From Oscillospiraceae bacterium (lineage in GTDB: Bacteria; Bacillota; Clostridia; Oscillospirales; Ruminococcaceae): a stretch of DNA of 64,000 nt. The translations under genes and the position numbers were made by a program. Each line of letters begins with the position of its first letter. Positions within the stretch are counted from its first letter, which is position 1. A model generated the notes under the pieces. The model did not search any database. It was not told the origin of the DNA and worked only from the letters and a program-made list of their open reading frames with translations. The stretch is taken from NCBI GenBank assembly GCA_021201135.1, contig JAJQGT010000006.1:347254-411253 (forward strand), read 5' to 3'. Shown here piece after piece: positions 51,283 through 59,568 of the stretch.

Positions 51283-52457
51283 GCCGCTTCCTCCGATTCT
51301 GTATAAGCGCTCTCAACCATGCGGTCGAGGGTCTTGATTTCGTCAAATGCTTCGATTATTTCCATGTCATAGAATTCGCATGAGCTTCTGTCGTAGTGGG
51401 TGCCGGTGGTGTCCCAGAGAACCGGGCACATTCCTCTTGTATATGCCGCCTCGCAGACGGAAGTGATATAATTCCTTATCTGGTCGGGCATCTTGTTAGA
51501 TGTGGTGCAACCATACTCGCCGATTATGACAGGGATGCCGTTTGCGACATAAGTATCATAAAGCATATCCATTATTGAGTCGAGATAAGCATAGTCGTCT
51601 TCTGTTCCCCATGTCGTTTCCGCCTTGCCCCACGATGCGTCTTCTTCAATTACGGCGAAGGTCGACGGTGCATAGTAGTGAACCGAGATTGCATATCTGT
51701 TTGATGGGTCGTCGGGGAGAACGAAGAGTTCATCACATGTAAGCTCTGGGTCGGTGGCGTAGCCGGCTATCAGAAGATGCCGGAGCTCGTTGTTTCCACC
51801 AGAGGCTCTGACGATATCTACAAACGTCTGATTGATTTCACCCAAGAGCTCGAATGCTTCTGCTTTTCCTTCCGTTGTATTACCATAACGGTTCCAGATG
51901 TCGTCCCAACATCCTTCCTCGTTGAGGGATTCAAACATCAGGTCTAACGAGTAATCCTTGAAGGCTTCCGAAAGCTGTGTCCAGATGCTTTCGTACTTTG
52001 CCATGCACTCGTCTTTATCGGTCGAGAAGCCTTCCCACCAACCGCCGTCCCAATGGATATTGACGATGCACTTCATTCCGGCATCGAGAACCCAGTCGAC
52101 AATCTCCTGAACACGGGCTAAGTATTCTTCATTGATGGTGTAATCCTCCGCCATCATATTCGACCATGCTACGGGGATACGGATAACGCCGAAGCCGAGG
52201 TCGGCATAGCCTTGGATAATTCTCTCGGTTATTTCGGGGCTTCCCCACGCCGTTTCGTATTCACGGACAGTCTCTTTTGTAAAGCCAGTGCACTCCATCG
52301 TGTTGCCAAGATTGATGCCCAAGCCCATACTTAGGACGAAATCCATTGTGCTCATGTCTTCGGCTGTCTCAGTCTCACTCGTACTTGAACAACCCGCAAA
52401 CACAGTCAGCATCACAACCGCCGCTGTGAGAACGCATATAACTTTTTTGAATATCAC
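51279..52457 (-). CDS. GH5-family endoglucanase lipoprotein
   Basis: 392 residues, probable cellulase or related beta-glucanase. It starts at GTG 52457 (8 bases after GGAGG) with a signal peptide VIFKKVICVLTAAVVMLTV and a lipobox ending FAGC, so it is anchored on the outer face of the membrane. After a short Ser/Thr/Glu linker comes the GH5 barrel: GINLGNTMECTG near 45, FGVIRIPVAWSN, VNIHWDGGW, the acid/base in FESLNEEG near 177 and the nucleophile in VIIGEYGC near 313. It has no carbohydrate-binding module or dockerin. It has its own promoter and is translationally coupled to the CE2-like gene. Confidence 0.92.
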   Translation of the reverse strand: MIFKKVICVLTAAVVMLTVFAGCSSTSETETAEDMSTMDFVLSMGLGINLGNTMECTGFTKETVREYETAWGSPEITERIIQGYADLGFGVIRIPVAWSNMMAEDYTINEEYLARVQEIVDWVLDAGMKCIVNIHWDGGWWEGFSTDKDECMAKYESIWTQLSEAFKDYSLDLMFESLNEEGCWDDIWNRYGNTTEGKAEAFELLGEINQTFVDIVRASGGNNELRHLLIAGYATDPELTCDELFVLPDDPSNRYAISVHYYAPSTFAVIEEDASWGKAETTWGTEDDYAYLDSIMDMLYDTYVANGIPVIIGEYGCTTSNKMPDQIRNYITSVCEAAYTRGMCPVLWDTTGTHYDRSSCEFYDMEIIEAFDEIKTLDRMVESAYTESEEAA

Positions 52458-52491
52458 CTTTAATACCTCCACATAGTATTCTGTATCTTCA

Positions 52492-52520
52492 AGTATACAG
52501 CATAACGCACTCTTTTTCAA
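52492..52520 (-). promoter_or_regulatory. Sigma-A promoter of the GH5-CE2 pair
   Basis: On the minus strand TTGAAA (52515-52520), 17 bases, TATACT (52492-52497). The leader is about 30 bases. Confidence 0.75.
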
Positions 52521-52539
52521 GAATTTCCGAAAATTTTAT

Positions 52540-52568
52540 TTGCATTTTGAATGCCTTTGTGCTATACT
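52540..52568 (+). promoter_or_regulatory. Sigma-A promoter of the HAD gene
   Basis: TTGCAT (52540-52545), 17 bases, TATACT (52563-52568). Confidence 0.75.
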
Positions 52569-52598
52569 ATCCTGATATCTAAATAGGAGGTTAGAAAT

Positions 52599-53363
52599 TT
52601 GAAATTACTATTATTTGATTTGGACGGCACATTACTTCACCACGACAAAACCTTGTCGGAAAGAACCATAAAGACTCTTGAACGCTGCCGTGAACAGGGA
52701 TACATACTCGGAATCGCCACCGCCAGAGGCGAATACAGCATCGGAAAATTCATCGACGCCTTCAAGCCGAAGGTGGTCATCTCAAACAGCGGAGCTCAGG
52801 TAAGAGCTTATGGGAAAATAGTTCACACTGCATCCTTTCCCGTTTCCGAAACAAGAAGAATCCTGGGGCTTATCAAAGAAATCTGCGGCGACAACCGCAT
52901 CATGGTCGACACCGACGGCAGAGAATACCGGAACTTCATCTACACCGGCGACCGTCTCGGTTGGGACTGGGGCGAGATAGTCATCGACGACTTCAGTGAC
53001 TTCAATGTCGAAGCCCTGAAAATCTGCACCGAAATCCCCGACCCCGAAGTCGCTCAGCGTATGATAAACGCCATCCCCGAATACTACTGCGGCAGATACT
53101 CCGACGGCTTCTGGCACGAAATCGGCAAAAAAGAAGTCACCAAAGCCTACGGCGTCGAAAAGCTCTGCGAAACCGGGCTCTTCGACCTTCAAGACATCAC
53201 CGCCTTCGGCGACGAATTCACCGACATAGGAATGCTCAAACTCTGCGGCACCGGCGTCGCCATGGGCAACGCGATTCCCGAGACCAAGGAAGCGGCAGAT
53301 ATTGTCATTGGGACGAATGAAGAGGATGGGGTTGCCGAATACTTGGAGACACTGCTTAAGTGA
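52599..53363 (+). CDS. HAD-superfamily phosphatase, Cof type
   Basis: 254 residues, cytoplasmic. The nucleophile motif LLFDLDGTLL starts at residue 4, motif II lies in ATARGEYS near 40, and the Cof-type cap domain sits in the middle. The Lys of motif III is near 175, and motif IV is DEFTDIGML near 208. It is probably a sugar-phosphate or flavin-nucleotide phosphatase; Cof-type enzymes are promiscuous. Start is TTG at 52599, 7 bases after GGAGG. The part from about 52900 to 53270 uses mostly C-ending codons and looks richer in GC than neighbours. Confidence 0.88.
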   Translation: MKLLLFDLDGTLLHHDKTLSERTIKTLERCREQGYILGIATARGEYSIGKFIDAFKPKVVISNSGAQVRAYGKIVHTASFPVSETRRILGLIKEICGDNRIMVDTDGREYRNFIYTGDRLGWDWGEIVIDDFSDFNVEALKICTEIPDPEVAQRMINAIPEYYCGRYSDGFWHEIGKKEVTKAYGVEKLCETGLFDLQDITAFGDEFTDIGMLKLCGTGVAMGNAIPETKEAADIVIGTNEEDGVAEYLETLLK

Positions 53364-53372
53364 ATAAATAGG

Positions 53373-53400
53373 AAAAGCGAGGTTGGTGCCTCGCTTTTTA
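53373..53400. terminator. Bidirectional terminator between the HAD and GLUG genes
   Basis: AAAAGCGAGG, a 6-base loop, CCTCGCTTTT with flanking T-rich sequence. It sits between two convergent stop codons. Confidence 0.88.
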
Positions 53401-53405
53401 TTCAA

Positions 53406-54962
53406 TCAGTTCTGAAAATACTTTGCCTGAGACCTCAATATCGGTAAGCCATCATTTAGGCTACTATCAACCATCCAAATAGTATCAAAGTCCCAATCAA
53501 TGTAGTTGGATATGTCTTTGAGTTCCTCCTCTGTATGTCCGTAAATGTTGTTGCTGAAAGATGAAGAACCTGCATCACCAATACCTTTATTTGAATATTC
53601 ATTGTTGTAAATGCAATTTGTTACTTCAATGCTTGTATTGCTGTATATCGATTTATTGTCCACAAGACCAACTATGCCAGCGGATACGGTACCGTCATAA
53701 TCACTGCTAATACTAACGTTACTATAACAAAGACTTAATTCTACGCTATTTTCATTTTTGGATCCGATTTCAAAGCACCCAGAAATCCCTCCAATGTTTA
53801 TAGGAAAATCACCACTATTATCTGTATAAATGATAACGCCTCTACTTCCACAATTTGTTATCATAGTTCCCTCACTTTCCCCGATAAGTCCACCAATATT
53901 CACAGCTTGATCATTATTTTCTATTGTAGTCCCCGTTTCTATACCGTTAATATTGAAATTAACGTCACTATAACACTTTTCTATGTAACATATTTGTCCA
54001 TTATAAATATTTGCTTTGCCACATATTCCACCAATATCTGCCTTACTCACATAACTTAGCAGGTAAACTGAGTTCAAAACAACTTCAACTTCTGCACAAC
54101 ATTCGGATATCGCACTATTTGACATATATCCACATATACCGCCAACTCTTTCCGCACTTATACTCGAAATATATACATTTTTGGAAGAACAATTAGAAAT
54201 ATTAGCACCGTCAATACTTCCGCAAATACCACCAATTTCATTATCATAATTTAAAATCACTGATTGTGCAACGTGACAATTATAAATTGTTGCATAATAG
54301 CCCATGCTTCTTGAAATTACACCAATTCTGGAATCTTCCTCTTTATTATTGAAGTATGAACATACACAATTAAGATTTGATACTATTCCTGCACAGCCAT
54401 CAACTTGCAATATTGAGTAAAATAAGCCACCGCAGTTTCCACATAAACCATAAATAGTATAGTCATTTCCGTCAAAGCTTCCAGAAAACTTTCCTATAGA
54501 AGTCCATTCATTTATCCAGCTATTTCCAATATTTTCGTTAGCTTTAAGGTCATCAAAATCCCAATAGCTAATATCATTTAGCATAATGTCGTTAGTCAAC
54601 TCAAAGTATACACCGCTAAATGTTACGCCATTATTTGTATCATATGAAAGCTTTGCCAACTGTTCTGCTGTTGCAATCTGATATGGGTTATCTATACTAC
54701 CATTCCCACCGGCATAACTCTCAGCAACGCTACCGTCCCATACATTCAATGATTCAATAGCTTCCTTTGCCTTTTCTTCAACGCTTTTTTCCTCTGCAAT
54801 CACTTCTTCATCTTTGGCATCTTCTTCTGCAATATTACTATTATCATGTTTTTCCTCAGTAGTCGAATTTGTAACATCCCCTGTTTCGCTATTTGCGCCA
54901 CATCCAGAAAACAGTGATACAACCATCAAAGCCGAAAGTGCCAATGCCAATAACTTTTTCAT
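53406..54962 (-). CDS. Surface lipoprotein with GLUG-type repeats
   Basis: 518 residues. Signal peptide MKKLLALALSALMVVSLFSG with lipobox FSGC, then an acidic Glu/Asp/Ser/Asn spacer to about residue 85. The rest contains short glycine turns in a repeat-like series: IGGICG, VGGICGYM, IGGICGKA, IGGLIGE and IGGISG, each after about 25-50 residues. This is the GLUG/beta-helix pattern of surface adhesins; here the leading turns carry Cys. The gene is clearly more AT-rich than its neighbours and may be a later acquisition. The start at 54962 has AAGGA 8 bases upstream. It lies behind a structured leader with terminator. Confidence 0.8.
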   Translation of the reverse strand: MKKLLALALSALMVVSLFSGCGANSETGDVTNSTTEEKHDNSNIAEEDAKDEEVIAEEKSVEEKAKEAIESLNVWDGSVAESYAGGNGSIDNPYQIATAEQLAKLSYDTNNGVTFSGVYFELTNDIMLNDISYWDFDDLKANENIGNSWINEWTSIGKFSGSFDGNDYTIYGLCGNCGGLFYSILQVDGCAGIVSNLNCVCSYFNNKEEDSRIGVISRSMGYYATIYNCHVAQSVILNYDNEIGGICGSIDGANISNCSSKNVYISSISAERVGGICGYMSNSAISECCAEVEVVLNSVYLLSYVSKADIGGICGKANIYNGQICYIEKCYSDVNFNINGIETGTTIENNDQAVNIGGLIGESEGTMITNCGSRGVIIYTDNSGDFPINIGGISGCFEIGSKNENSVELSLCYSNVSISSDYDGTVSAGIVGLVDNKSIYSNTSIEVTNCIYNNEYSNKGIGDAGSSSFSNNIYGHTEEELKDISNYIDWDFDTIWMVDSSLNDGLPILRSQAKYFQN

Positions 54963-54994
54963 AAACATCATCCTTCTAAATATATTTTTACGCA

Positions 54995-55157
54995 ATAAAA
55001 AATGCGCCCCAATAAGAGACGCACGAAAAAGTGAATCCCTCATTGTTGCCACACAATCCCAAATTTTCGCAAAAGAAATCCGAGTAAGAGAAATACACCT
55101 TTTACCAATGGAAAAAGGATTTCTTTTGCTATAAAATATTAGATTATGTGGCACAAT
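54995..55157 (-). ncRNA. Structured leader with terminator, candidate new riboregulator
   Basis: Transcription from 55159-55187 would begin near 55152. The RNA then folds into an outer pairing (55142-55157 with 55042-55058, one bulge and one mismatch), an inner perfect 13-bp helix GCAAAAGAAATCC/GGATTTCTTTTGC (55117-55129 with 55069-55081), and a terminator with arms TGCGTCTC/GGGGCGCA (55003-55023) followed by T-run. A weak alternative pairing (GAGG...CAC with GTG...TCTC) uses the terminator's 5' arm. No T-box core, SAM, purine, preQ1, FMN, TPP or c-di-GMP core was recognised. Confidence 0.55.
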
Positions 55158-55158
55158 T

Positions 55159-55187
55159 ATTGTATCATACTTTTTCGGCTTTGTAAA
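55159..55187 (-). promoter_or_regulatory. Sigma-A promoter of the GLUG lipoprotein
   Basis: On the minus strand TTTACA (55182-55187), 17 bases, TACAAT (55159-55164). It makes the structured leader the 5' end of the message. Confidence 0.75.
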
Positions 55188-55200
55188 GGGCTTTTAATGC

Positions 55201-55229
55201 AAAAAGAACGGTTTTGAAGCCGTTCTTTT
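55201..55229 (-). terminator. Terminator of the PAS gene
   Basis: AAAAGAACGG/CCGTTCTTTT stem with T-run on the minus strand, 12 bases beyond the PAS stop codon. It is very similar to the terminator at 55674. Confidence 0.85.
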
Positions 55230-55240
55230 GATTTAGGGGT

Positions 55241-55603
55241 TTATGCTTCTTGGTGCTCGTGCAACCGGCTTTCGTGCTTTTCGTAGTAGCCGATGAGGTT
55301 GCCGGTGGGGGCTCGGAGGGCGACTATGTAGACGTCGGTATCTTCGTTGTCCCAGTTTTTGGTGTAGGTGTAGACTTTGTTCAGGTTGGGGTCGGTGAGG
55401 AAACGGTTGAAGACTGAGAGGATTATTTCTTTTGAGTGGGCGTTGTGGCAGTCGAAGATGGACTGTCCGATAAGCTTCTCGCCGCCACGCTTTTCATAGC
55501 GCTTGATGGCTGTCGGGTTCATGTAAATGATTATGTGATTCACGTCGCAGATAACAATCGGCGCATCGTCGGCGTCGACTACTGCTTTGAAATATTCGGT
55601 CAT
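55241..55603 (-). CDS. Small single-domain PAS protein
   Basis: 120 residues made of one PAS domain: start region YFKAVVDADDAPIVICDVN, then IIIYMNPTAIKRYEKRGGEKL and GQSIFDCHNAHSKEII, where Cys and His may bind a ligand. The end, GNLIGYYEKHES, closes the fold. It has no output domain, no signal peptide and no helix-turn-helix. The start at 55603 follows GGAGGAATAGCA. It is a stand-alone sensor-like protein. Related PAS proteins in Clostridia are often annotated only as PAS domain-containing. Its partners are unknown. Confidence 0.82.
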   Translation of the reverse strand: MTEYFKAVVDADDAPIVICDVNHIIIYMNPTAIKRYEKRGGEKLIGQSIFDCHNAHSKEIILSVFNRFLTDPNLNKVYTYTKNWDNEDTDVYIVALRAPTGNLIGYYEKHESRLHEHQEA

Positions 55604-55673
55604 TGCTATTCCTCCATTGCTTTTTGTTAAGTTATTGTAGCATATTTTCGGTGGCATGTAAAGTGCTTAATGC

Positions 55674-55702
55674 AAAAAGAGCGGGTTTTGCGCCGCTCTT
55701 TT
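55674..55702 (-). terminator. Terminator of the beta-helix lipoprotein (or a paired copy)
   Basis: AAAAGAGCGG/CCGCTCTTTT stem with flanking T-run, 25 bases beyond the stop codon of the gene at 55727. It shares TTAATGCAAAAAGA upstream with the terminator at 55201, which suggests a duplicated sequence. Confidence 0.85.
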
Positions 55703-55726
55703 CGCTTTCAGGAAGGGTATTATATA

Positions 55727-57748
55727 TTAGAAAGGATTTTCAACTGAGTAGTCTTCAAAGCTGACGAGCTCGCTCGCGCCGGTGGTGTCAACGGCGGTCG
55801 AGTAAGAGTCGACGGTGATAGTGTATTCGCTGTCGCCGGTGACGTAGACGGTGCCGTCGGAGCTTAAGATGGTGACGGTGTTGCCGTCGGCATCGGCGAT
55901 GGTGCCTTCGCAGTAGAGGTTTGTGACAGTGCTGTAGTTCGTGACAATCCATGTCGAGGTCGAGTCAATGTAGACGTTGCACTCACCGTCGCCGACGTTG
56001 CCTGCATTCGATTCGTCGTCGACGAAGTAGCCGGTCAGGACACTGCCGTCGAGCATGTAGAAATCAAGGTTGCTGATGCTGTCGTAGATGACGGCTCCCT
56101 CCATTGCCTGCTTGCGGGCTGTGAATGTGCAGTCAGCGCCATTCGAGCCGATCGAGCCCCAACCGCGCTGATTGGAGTTGCCGGTGCACTTAAGGAAGAA
56201 TTCACTGTCTTCGGCGTAGGTGATGTCAACGCCGCTGATAAGGAAGGTGCTTTCGGTGTTGGTGGTGTAGAACATGCCGCCGTTATTAGCTGTCAGAGAG
56301 CCGCCAATCATCATGAATGTGCCGTTGCCGACCTCCGAGTCGCCGGACATGCTCTGATAGACGATGACATTCCATGTGCAGTCGTTCTGAGAGCTGTCAA
56401 GCATACTGCCGGAGAGGTCGCAGTCGAAAAGGCGAATCGTGTTGAGACCTTCGATGCAGATTGCTTCGGAGGAATTGGCTGTCAGGGTAGCATTCGCAAC
56501 GGTGATGTCGGCAGTGCTGTAGACTGCGGGAGAGCCGGTGCCATTCGAGACGTAGGTGCCGCCGTCAACAACCATGGTGCCACTGCCACGATCGCTTCTT
56601 ATTGCCGCCGAGGATTCGCCCGATGTGCTGACTGTCAGATTCCATGCGTAGAGCGTTCCGCCGCCGGCAACATGAATGCCGCCCGAGGTGTCCTGCTCGG
56701 TGGTGATAGTGGTGTCGCTGACATAGGCAATGCCGTCGCCATAGGCGAAGACTCCTGCGCCGCCTGCCGAGTCGGAGGTGATGGTTGTGTTGGTAATTCT
56801 GAGTGTTCCACTCGTTACGAGAGCACTTGCTCCGACGCCATAGAAGCTCGAGTTGTCGCCGCCGGTGGAATCGGAAGAGATTCTCGAGATAGTGCTATCG
56901 GAGATGGTAACATCGCCGGAGGTGACCAAAACAGCGTTTTCATCGGAAACGGTCGAGGTGTAATCCATATCCGAATAAGTGCCGTCCTCTGTGTAGGTTA
57001 CGACTGCGTCGTAGCTGTCGACGCCGGAGAATGAGCCGCCGCCCATACCGCCACCGTTAGAGAGGTTGCCCATGTCGGAGGATTCTCCGCCGACCACTAT
57101 TGAGGTGATTTTGCCGCCGTCGTCAACGGTGAAGGTGAGGGTGTCCCCTGCTTCTATGTCGGAAAGAGTCAGGCTGTTGCCATCGGTGTCGGTGATTACC
57201 GATTCATTGGGAACTATGAGAGTTACCGTGAATGTGTTGTCGGAGCTTTCTGTGGGCTCTTCGGTTACATCGGCAAGAAGTTCTATTTCATAGTCGCCTG
57301 TTGAGGACATGGGTTCTGGCTCACCATTATTTCCGCCCTCGCCTTCTCCATCGGGCTTATCGGGAACATCGCCGCCGTCGCCGTTTCCGCCGCCCTGATC
57401 ATCGTCAGAGGGCACATCGTCAGGCATATCGGAGGGGACGTCTCCGCCTTCGCCGCCCATATCGCCCATGCTGTTCATGTCGCCCATCTGCATATCTCCG
57501 CCCATGCCCATCATGTCGGAGTTGCCGGACGAAAGGGCTACTGAGAGGGTTATCTCATATCCTGAGACTTCCGTGACAGTTCCAGAAAGAGTGCAGGAAA
57601 CGAGGAAAGCCGCGCCGACCGCTGAGTCGGTAACAGCAGTATCGGAATCACTTTCGCTGTCGCTTACTGATTCCGCACATGAAGAGAGCATGAAGACCAT
57701 GCTGAGCACTATTATCATTGAAAGTATTCTTTTGAGTTTTAAGTTCAT
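55727..57748 (-). CDS. Met/Gly/Asp-rich beta-helix surface lipoprotein
   Basis: 673 residues. Signal peptide and lipobox MLSSC near residue 24. A low-complexity part follows from about 75-150, rich in Met, Gly, Asp and Pro (for example MMGMGGDMQMGDMNSMGDMG). Residues 160-225 look like a small beta domain (TLSDIEAGDTLTFTVDDGG). The rest is a series of Ser/Thr-rich short strands typical of a right-handed beta-helix (ADITVANATLTANSSEAICI). Proteins of this kind bind or shape surface carbohydrates, but this is not proved. The methionine-rich part could bind metals such as copper. It is longer than most simple adhesins and probably stands alone. Confidence 0.75.
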   Translation of the reverse strand: MNLKLKRILSMIIVLSMVFMLSSCAESVSDSESDSDTAVTDSAVGAAFLVSCTLSGTVTEVSGYEITLSVALSSGNSDMMGMGGDMQMGDMNSMGDMGGEGGDVPSDMPDDVPSDDDQGGGNGDGGDVPDKPDGEGEGGNNGEPEPMSSTGDYEIELLADVTEEPTESSDNTFTVTLIVPNESVITDTDGNSLTLSDIEAGDTLTFTVDDGGKITSIVVGGESSDMGNLSNGGGMGGGSFSGVDSYDAVVTYTEDGTYSDMDYTSTVSDENAVLVTSGDVTISDSTISRISSDSTGGDNSSFYGVGASALVTSGTLRITNTTITSDSAGGAGVFAYGDGIAYVSDTTITTEQDTSGGIHVAGGGTLYAWNLTVSTSGESSAAIRSDRGSGTMVVDGGTYVSNGTGSPAVYSTADITVANATLTANSSEAICIEGLNTIRLFDCDLSGSMLDSSQNDCTWNVIVYQSMSGDSEVGNGTFMMIGGSLTANNGGMFYTTNTESTFLISGVDITYAEDSEFFLKCTGNSNQRGWGSIGSNGADCTFTARKQAMEGAVIYDSISNLDFYMLDGSVLTGYFVDDESNAGNVGDGECNVYIDSTSTWIVTNYSTVTNLYCEGTIADADGNTVTILSSDGTVYVTGDSEYTITVDSYSTAVDTTGASELVSFEDYSVENPF

Positions 57749-57847
57749 AATACAGGATTTCCTTTCTTATTAAGCTTCACTGTGGATATGATAACCCCTA
57801 AAGCTTAAATGAGCCTAAAAACTGTGTGAAACATTCGGGATAAAAGA

Positions 57848-57876
57848 AAATCCCCCGAAATTTCGGAGGATTTTTA
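57848..57876 (-). terminator. Terminator of the aquaporin gene
   Basis: Minus strand ATCCTCCGAAA pairs with TTTCGGGGGAT (one G-T pair), followed by T-run. It lies after the aquaporin stop codon at 57892. Confidence 0.8.
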
Positions 57877-57891
57877 TATCTCTATGAGATT

Positions 57892-58590
57892 TTACTTTGA
57901 TTCCTTTGAAGAAGCCAAAGCCTTGTAGCAGACACCTGCCAATGCTCCGCCTACGAGAGGACCTACGATGAAGATCCAGAGCTCCGAGATAGGAGTGGTG
58001 TTGCCGGAAAATGCGGCGATGAGGGCGGGACCAAAGCTTCTTGCAGGGTTTACGGAGGTACCGGTCAAGCCGATGCCAAGGATGTGGACGAATGTGAGGG
58101 TCAAGCCGATAACGATTCCGGAAACGGCGTTGTTCTCGGTTTTGCTTGTTACGCCGTGGATGGCAAGGACGAATACGAATGTAAGGACGATTTCGACCAG
58201 GAGTGCCGCAATAGCACTTCCACCGACACCCGATGTGCCGTTGGAGCCATAGCCGCCGGTTGCATCAACAACATCACCGAGGTTCCAGATAAGAGCAAGG
58301 ATTGCAGAGCCGCATGTTGCTCCGAGAACCTGAGCGATGACATAGCCGACGAAATCCTTGACGGTCATCTTTCCGGTGACTAACATTGAAAGCGAAACGG
58401 CAGGGTTTACATGACAGCCGGAAATATTACCGATGCTGTAAGCCATTGCAACGATTGCAAGTCCGAACGCAAGAGCGGTGAGGATATATCCACAGCCCGA
58501 AACGCTGTCACAGCCAACGAGCATAGCGGTTCCGCATCCGAAGACCACCAATACGCATGTGCCGATAAATTCGGCAATATACTTCTTCAT
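57892..58590 (-). CDS. Aquaporin/MIP channel
   Basis: 232 residues, six membrane helices and the two half-helices with NPA boxes: HVNPAVS near 63 and SVNPARSFGP near 183. The Arg after the second NPA (selectivity filter) is present. The overall sequence resembles AqpZ-type water channels more than glycerol facilitators, which is a weak judgement from length and motif context. The ATG at 58590 has AGGAGG 8-9 bases upstream, and TTGCAA...TATACT may be its promoter. It lies just downstream of the GH26 gene on the same strand, but has its own promoter-like sequence. Confidence 0.88.
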   Translation of the reverse strand: MKKYIAEFIGTCVLVVFGCGTAMLVGCDSVSGCGYILTALAFGLAIVAMAYSIGNISGCHVNPAVSLSMLVTGKMTVKDFVGYVIAQVLGATCGSAILALIWNLGDVVDATGGYGSNGTSGVGGSAIAALLVEIVLTFVFVLAIHGVTSKTENNAVSGIVIGLTLTFVHILGIGLTGTSVNPARSFGPALIAAFSGNTTPISELWIFIVGPLVGGALAGVCYKALASSKESK

Positions 58591-58657
58591 TTGATAAGTA
58601 CCTCCTAATTAAAGTATAATCCCGTAATTCTGCTTGATTGCAATTTCAGAGATTACT

Positions 58658-59557
58658 TTAATTATATAGCTCTTTCGGAATCTTGTCAAGTGTTATAACA
58701 TCGGAATTATTATAAATTTCATTCAGAATATCGGAATTATTGTCCATGAGATACCTTGTGTGCCAGTTCATGAACCAGAGCCAGTTTGTGTTATCTCTTC
58801 TGAAATCATCGAAATGCGGAAGATTGCCGATTTCGTGATAGCAAAGCGGCTTGTCGCAGACTTTCAAGAGTCTGTCCCAACCGAATTTGTTGGTGGTGCC
58901 ATCGTAGGTGTCCGAGCCGACGATGTCGCAGTATTCGTCTCCCGGATACCAACCGGGCTTCACTTCTCCCGAATAGCCTAAGACCCAGATGAGATTATTC
59001 AAGCCATGATAGTTTGTGTATCTGTCATACATCATTCTCCACAGCCTGATGAACGGCTCGGGACCGCCCTTGCCCCACCAGAACCACTGACCGTCGAACT
59101 CGTGGAAGGGTCTCCAGATTACCGGGACATGCTCCGACTGAAGTATCTTCAAAGACTCGGCTCCCAGGTCCCAGTTTTTGAGCATGAGCTCGTTTTCCGG
59201 AGTACCCATAGTCAGAAGCTTATCGAAGTCGGGATTTTCCCCTTTACAGTCCTCATATGCTCCGCCATTGACACCGGTGTGCCAGCAGATTGTGACGATT
59301 CCGCCACGCATATGCCAGTCGATTGCACGGTTTATGACGCCTCTAAAATCGGCGTGCATGAAATCAAGTCCTCTGATTGCGGGGTATTTTCCCGTCTTCT
59401 CAAAGACGTAATTTACCTCCCACTCGGTTGTTCTTCTATGGGGAAATTCCTGCTGACCGGAAAGCATCAAGTGCTTGTCATAGCAATCGCAAAGATACTG
59501 AAACAGCCTTTTTGTTTCAGCCGTCGCGTTCTTGTTTACAAGTGAATAGGATTTCAT
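58658..59557 (-). CDS. GH26-family beta-mannanase, no signal peptide
   Basis: 299 residues, a complete barrel of GH26, which hydrolyses beta-1,4-mannan or mixed-link glucans. The acid/base is in WRPFHEFDGQWFWWG near 153, and the nucleophile is in CYHEIGNLPH near 241. It starts with a soluble helix and no secretion signal. It probably acts on imported manno-oligosaccharides; family members are usually secreted, so this is unusual. The ATG at 59557 has AGGAG seven bases upstream. Third gene of the GH95-phosphohexomutase-GH26 operon, 12 bases after the second. Confidence 0.9.
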   Translation of the reverse strand: MKSYSLVNKNATAETKRLFQYLCDCYDKHLMLSGQQEFPHRRTTEWEVNYVFEKTGKYPAIRGLDFMHADFRGVINRAIDWHMRGGIVTICWHTGVNGGAYEDCKGENPDFDKLLTMGTPENELMLKNWDLGAESLKILQSEHVPVIWRPFHEFDGQWFWWGKGGPEPFIRLWRMMYDRYTNYHGLNNLIWVLGYSGEVKPGWYPGDEYCDIVGSDTYDGTTNKFGWDRLLKVCDKPLCYHEIGNLPHFDDFRRDNTNWLWFMNWHTRYLMDNNSDILNEIYNNSDVITLDKIPKELYN

Positions 59558-59568
59558 ATTGTCTCCTG

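Noticed and set aside
55003-55060. A degenerate T-box in the GLUG leader
   Set aside because: The stretch TGTGGCAACAATG resembles a T-box bulge and the terminator looks like that of valS, but the TGGNACCGCG core is absent and no tRNA-synthetase or amino-acid gene follows.
55042-55157. The long palindrome read as a small mobile element (MITE)
   Set aside because: There is no target-site duplication and the palindrome starts exactly at a promoter and ends before a terminator, which fits a leader RNA better. It stays possible if copies are found elsewhere.
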